DNA from: Nitrososphaerota archaeon
Lineage (GTDB): Archaea > Thermoproteota > Nitrososphaeria > Nitrososphaerales > Nitrosopumilaceae
DNA length: 64,000 nt
NCBI GenBank assembly: GCA_016215465.1
Contig: JACRJT010000051.1
Coordinates: 47,498-111,497 of the forward strand
Direction of reading: 5' to 3'
Of this stretch, positions 62,467 through 64,000 are shown piece by piece. Every line of letters begins with the position of its first letter. Positions within the stretch are counted from its first letter, which is position 1. The position numbers and the translations under genes are program-made. Under the pieces are notes generated by a model. The model saw only the letters and a program-made list of their open reading frames with translations, did no database searches and was not told the origin of the DNA.

Positions 62467-63819
62467 TTGTCAGTCTGCAACGATGTCATATCCTATGCAA
62501 GAAAAGCAAATGTTGACGAATGTGAGTCTATTCTTTGCTCAAAGAGAATCATCACAGTAAGAATAACAGATTCAGAGATTGCAGAGATAAAAGAAAACCA
62601 CGAAAAATCGCTCGGCATACGTATAATACATAAAAAAAGAATATCTTGTGCCCAGACAACAACGCTTGAACCAGGCAAAATCATAGATAGTGCGCTCAAA
62701 TCTGCAAAAAACATCACAGAGAGAAAATTTTGGAAAGCACTTCCTAGTGATTCTGCATGTGTTACTCTTGAGAAGGTAAATGATCCAAAACTTTGGAAGA
62801 TGACTGCAGTGGACATATCAGACATTGCGCAGGAAATGATCAGTTCTGCGCAAAATCAGAAAATAACAAACATTTCAGGCTCACTAAATGTCGTTTGCGA
62901 AGAGTTTGAGATTGTAAACACAAATGGGCTGCAAAGAAGCGACGTTGCAACATATGTCTCTGGAATAATAAACACCGACTCAGATATCGGCAGTTTTCCT
63001 GTCAGCGGCATAGGACAGGCAAGCTCAAGAATGCTATCAGACTTTCATCCAGAAAATGTCGGTGCAGACGCATCTGAAATGTGTGTGCACTCAATAAATC
63101 CACAGACTGCCAACTCAGAAATAACAAGCATAATTTTTGACCCGCTTGCCGTAGGCGAGTTACTTGCGTTTGTTTTCGCATCAAATTTTTCTCTGAAAAC
63201 ATATTCTGAGAATAGAAGTTGTTTTTCAGAAAAAATTGGAAGAAGCATTGCAGGAGAAAGATTTGATCTCAGTGATGATCCCCACATGCCAAATGGTTTA
63301 GGAAGCAAATCATTTGACGATGAGGGAATACCAACAAAGCCAACACATTACATAAGAAATGGGGTTTTTGAAAGAACATACTCTGATTTGTATAGTGCCT
63401 ATAAAGAAGGCGAGATACCCTCAGGAAATGCATCAAGACTTGGTTCACCGCTTGGCCGCAGTTCGGATCCAATTCCAGTGTCCGCTCCACACAACTTGAC
63501 AATCAGAGGCAGTACGAAACGAGAGGACATCATCAAAGATACAAAAAACGGGCTTTTGGTAAGCAGACTATGGTACACATATCCAGTAAATCCAATCAAG
63601 GGAGACTTTTCTTGCACCGCGAGAAGCGGAATTTGGATTATCTCAGAGGGTCAAATCAAGGCACCTGCAAAACCGGTTCGAATAATACACAATTTGCCAA
63701 GGCTTTTGCGGCAAGTATCAGCCGTTGCTAACAACGAGCGGGCAGTTTTGCCGTGGGCGTCAATACCAGTCACGGCGCCAACCATCAGGTGTGACGGAGT
63801 CACGATTAGCCCCATTTGA
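62467..63819 (+). CDS. TldE/PmbA-like protein (TldD/PmbA family)
   Basis: A 450-residue protein of the TldD/PmbA family. Characteristic are the N-terminal IRIIHKKRISCAQTTTLE region and the late segments NRSCFSEKIGRSIAGERFDL, DDPHMPNGLGSKSFDDEGIP and PSGNASRLGS. The zinc motif HExxxH of the catalytic TldD subunit is missing, so it resembles the TldE partner, which helps degrade peptides. No TldD gene is in the window. The start is TTG. It is co-transcribed with cofG-cofH. Confidence 0.85.
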   Translation: MSVCNDVISYARKANVDECESILCSKRIITVRITDSEIAEIKENHEKSLGIRIIHKKRISCAQTTTLEPGKIIDSALKSAKNITERKFWKALPSDSACVTLEKVNDPKLWKMTAVDISDIAQEMISSAQNQKITNISGSLNVVCEEFEIVNTNGLQRSDVATYVSGIINTDSDIGSFPVSGIGQASSRMLSDFHPENVGADASEMCVHSINPQTANSEITSIIFDPLAVGELLAFVFASNFSLKTYSENRSCFSEKIGRSIAGERFDLSDDPHMPNGLGSKSFDDEGIPTKPTHYIRNGVFERTYSDLYSAYKEGEIPSGNASRLGSPLGRSSDPIPVSAPHNLTIRGSTKREDIIKDTKNGLLVSRLWYTYPVNPIKGDFSCTARSGIWIISEGQIKAPAKPVRIIHNLPRLLRQVSAVANNERAVLPWASIPVTAPTIRCDGVTISPI

Positions 63820-63824
63820 GAAGG

Positions 63825-63835
63825 TATAATTATAA
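63825..63835 (+). promoter_or_regulatory. TATA box for the RGG-rich gene
   Basis: TATAATTATAA is 47-57 bases before the ATG at 63882. A TATA-to-start distance of about 25 puts the 5' end near 63858, leaving a short leader that holds the ribosome site. Confidence 0.55.
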
Positions 63836-63870
63836 CAAAGACATCAATTAATCGTTCTAGAGAAGTGAAG

Positions 63871-63876
63871 GAGGTG
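63871..63876 (+). promoter_or_regulatory. Strong Shine-Dalgarno site
   Basis: The purine-rich sequence AAGGAGGTG (63868-63876) lies just before the ATG at 63882, unlike most genes in the window, which lack a Shine-Dalgarno sequence. It suggests a highly translated message with a leader. Confidence 0.65.
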
Positions 63877-63881
63877 CAAGA

Positions 63882-64000
63882 ATGAGCTTTAACGATAATT
63901 CCGATCGACAAAACAATCGAAGGTTTGGCGGAGGATACAGAGGAGGTGGCGGTGGCGGCAGACGTTTTAACAACGATAGACAATTTGACGACACTCCAAA
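63882..64000 (+). CDS. RGG-rich protein, N-terminal part (cut by window edge)
   Basis: The first 39 residues are Asn-, Arg- and Gly-rich (NRRFGGGYRGGGGGGRRF), a typical RNA-binding low-complexity tail, and the reading frame continues beyond the window. In thaumarchaea similar tails head small TRAM-domain proteins thought to act on RNA, but no TRAM sequence is visible here. Strong Shine-Dalgarno and TATA signals suggest high expression. Confidence 0.6.
   Translation, partial: MSFNDNSDRQNNRRFGGGYRGGGGGGRRFNNDRQFDDTP

Noticed and set aside
1..64000. CRISPR array or cas genes
   Set aside because: No series of evenly spaced direct repeats and no Cas motif was seen anywhere in the window.

Overview
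The window looks like part of a chromosome from an ammonia-oxidising archaeon of the Nitrososphaerota (Thaumarchaeota), probably the group I.1a / Nitrosopumilales branch. The reasons are archaeal information genes (TBP, TFB, aIF1, Alba, deoxyhypusine synthase, type II methionine aminopeptidase, archaeal prolyl-tRNA synthetase, Sec61-beta, an RNase P RNA, a tRNA-Pro without encoded CCA), coenzyme F420 genes, a thaumarchaeosortase-like protein, and large secreted proteins with thaumarchaeal Ig-like repeats. The DNA is A+T-rich, genes are densely packed, and TTG/GTG starts are frequent. No rRNA, CRISPR array or ammonia-oxidation gene is present.

Layout. 0-12 kb: end of cofE, a HAD phosphatase, a degenerate IS605/TnpB relic (about 870-1165), proS, an oligopeptide ABC ATPase, SMC, an amidase, deoxyhypusine synthase, a PAC2 protein, a LysE exporter, and Alba. 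12-19 kb: dinB, then a minus-strand block of archaeosortase, coiled-coil protein, tubulin-superfamily GTPase, Nre repair protein and ParB-like protein. 19-38 kb: small or secreted proteins, an MFS carrier, a dehydrogenase, a frameshifted TPR gene, geranylgeranyl reductase, a 993-residue secreted coiled-coil protein, an oligopeptide-binding protein, a PD-(D/E)XK nuclease, DUF2070 with a 55-residue Sec61-beta, aIF1, a CPBP protease and TFB. 38.3-41.1 kb: a complete 2.8-kb transposon with 61-bp terminal inverted repeats and an 8-bp target duplication. 41-64 kb: surface proteins, cofD-cofC, RNase P RNA, an APC permease, Tsr3, a 1088-residue lamin-tail/Ig protein, tRNA-Pro, methionine aminopeptidase, DUF1512, TBP, a second PAC2 protein, a glycosyltransferase, an HtrA-type protease, cofG-cofH, a TldE/PmbA-like gene and the start of an RGG-rich protein.

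How the genes work together. Three clusters (cofE; cofD-cofC; cofG-cofH) together supply most of F420 synthesis. Proteins of chromosome upkeep (SMC, Alba, ParB-like, Nre, DinB, tubulin-like GTPase) are concentrated in the first 18 kb. The tubulin-like gene and its 16-bp-spaced coiled-coil neighbour, and the cargo-carrying SWIM-transposase element, are the two most interesting features. All product names come from motif reading by eye; no database search was run.
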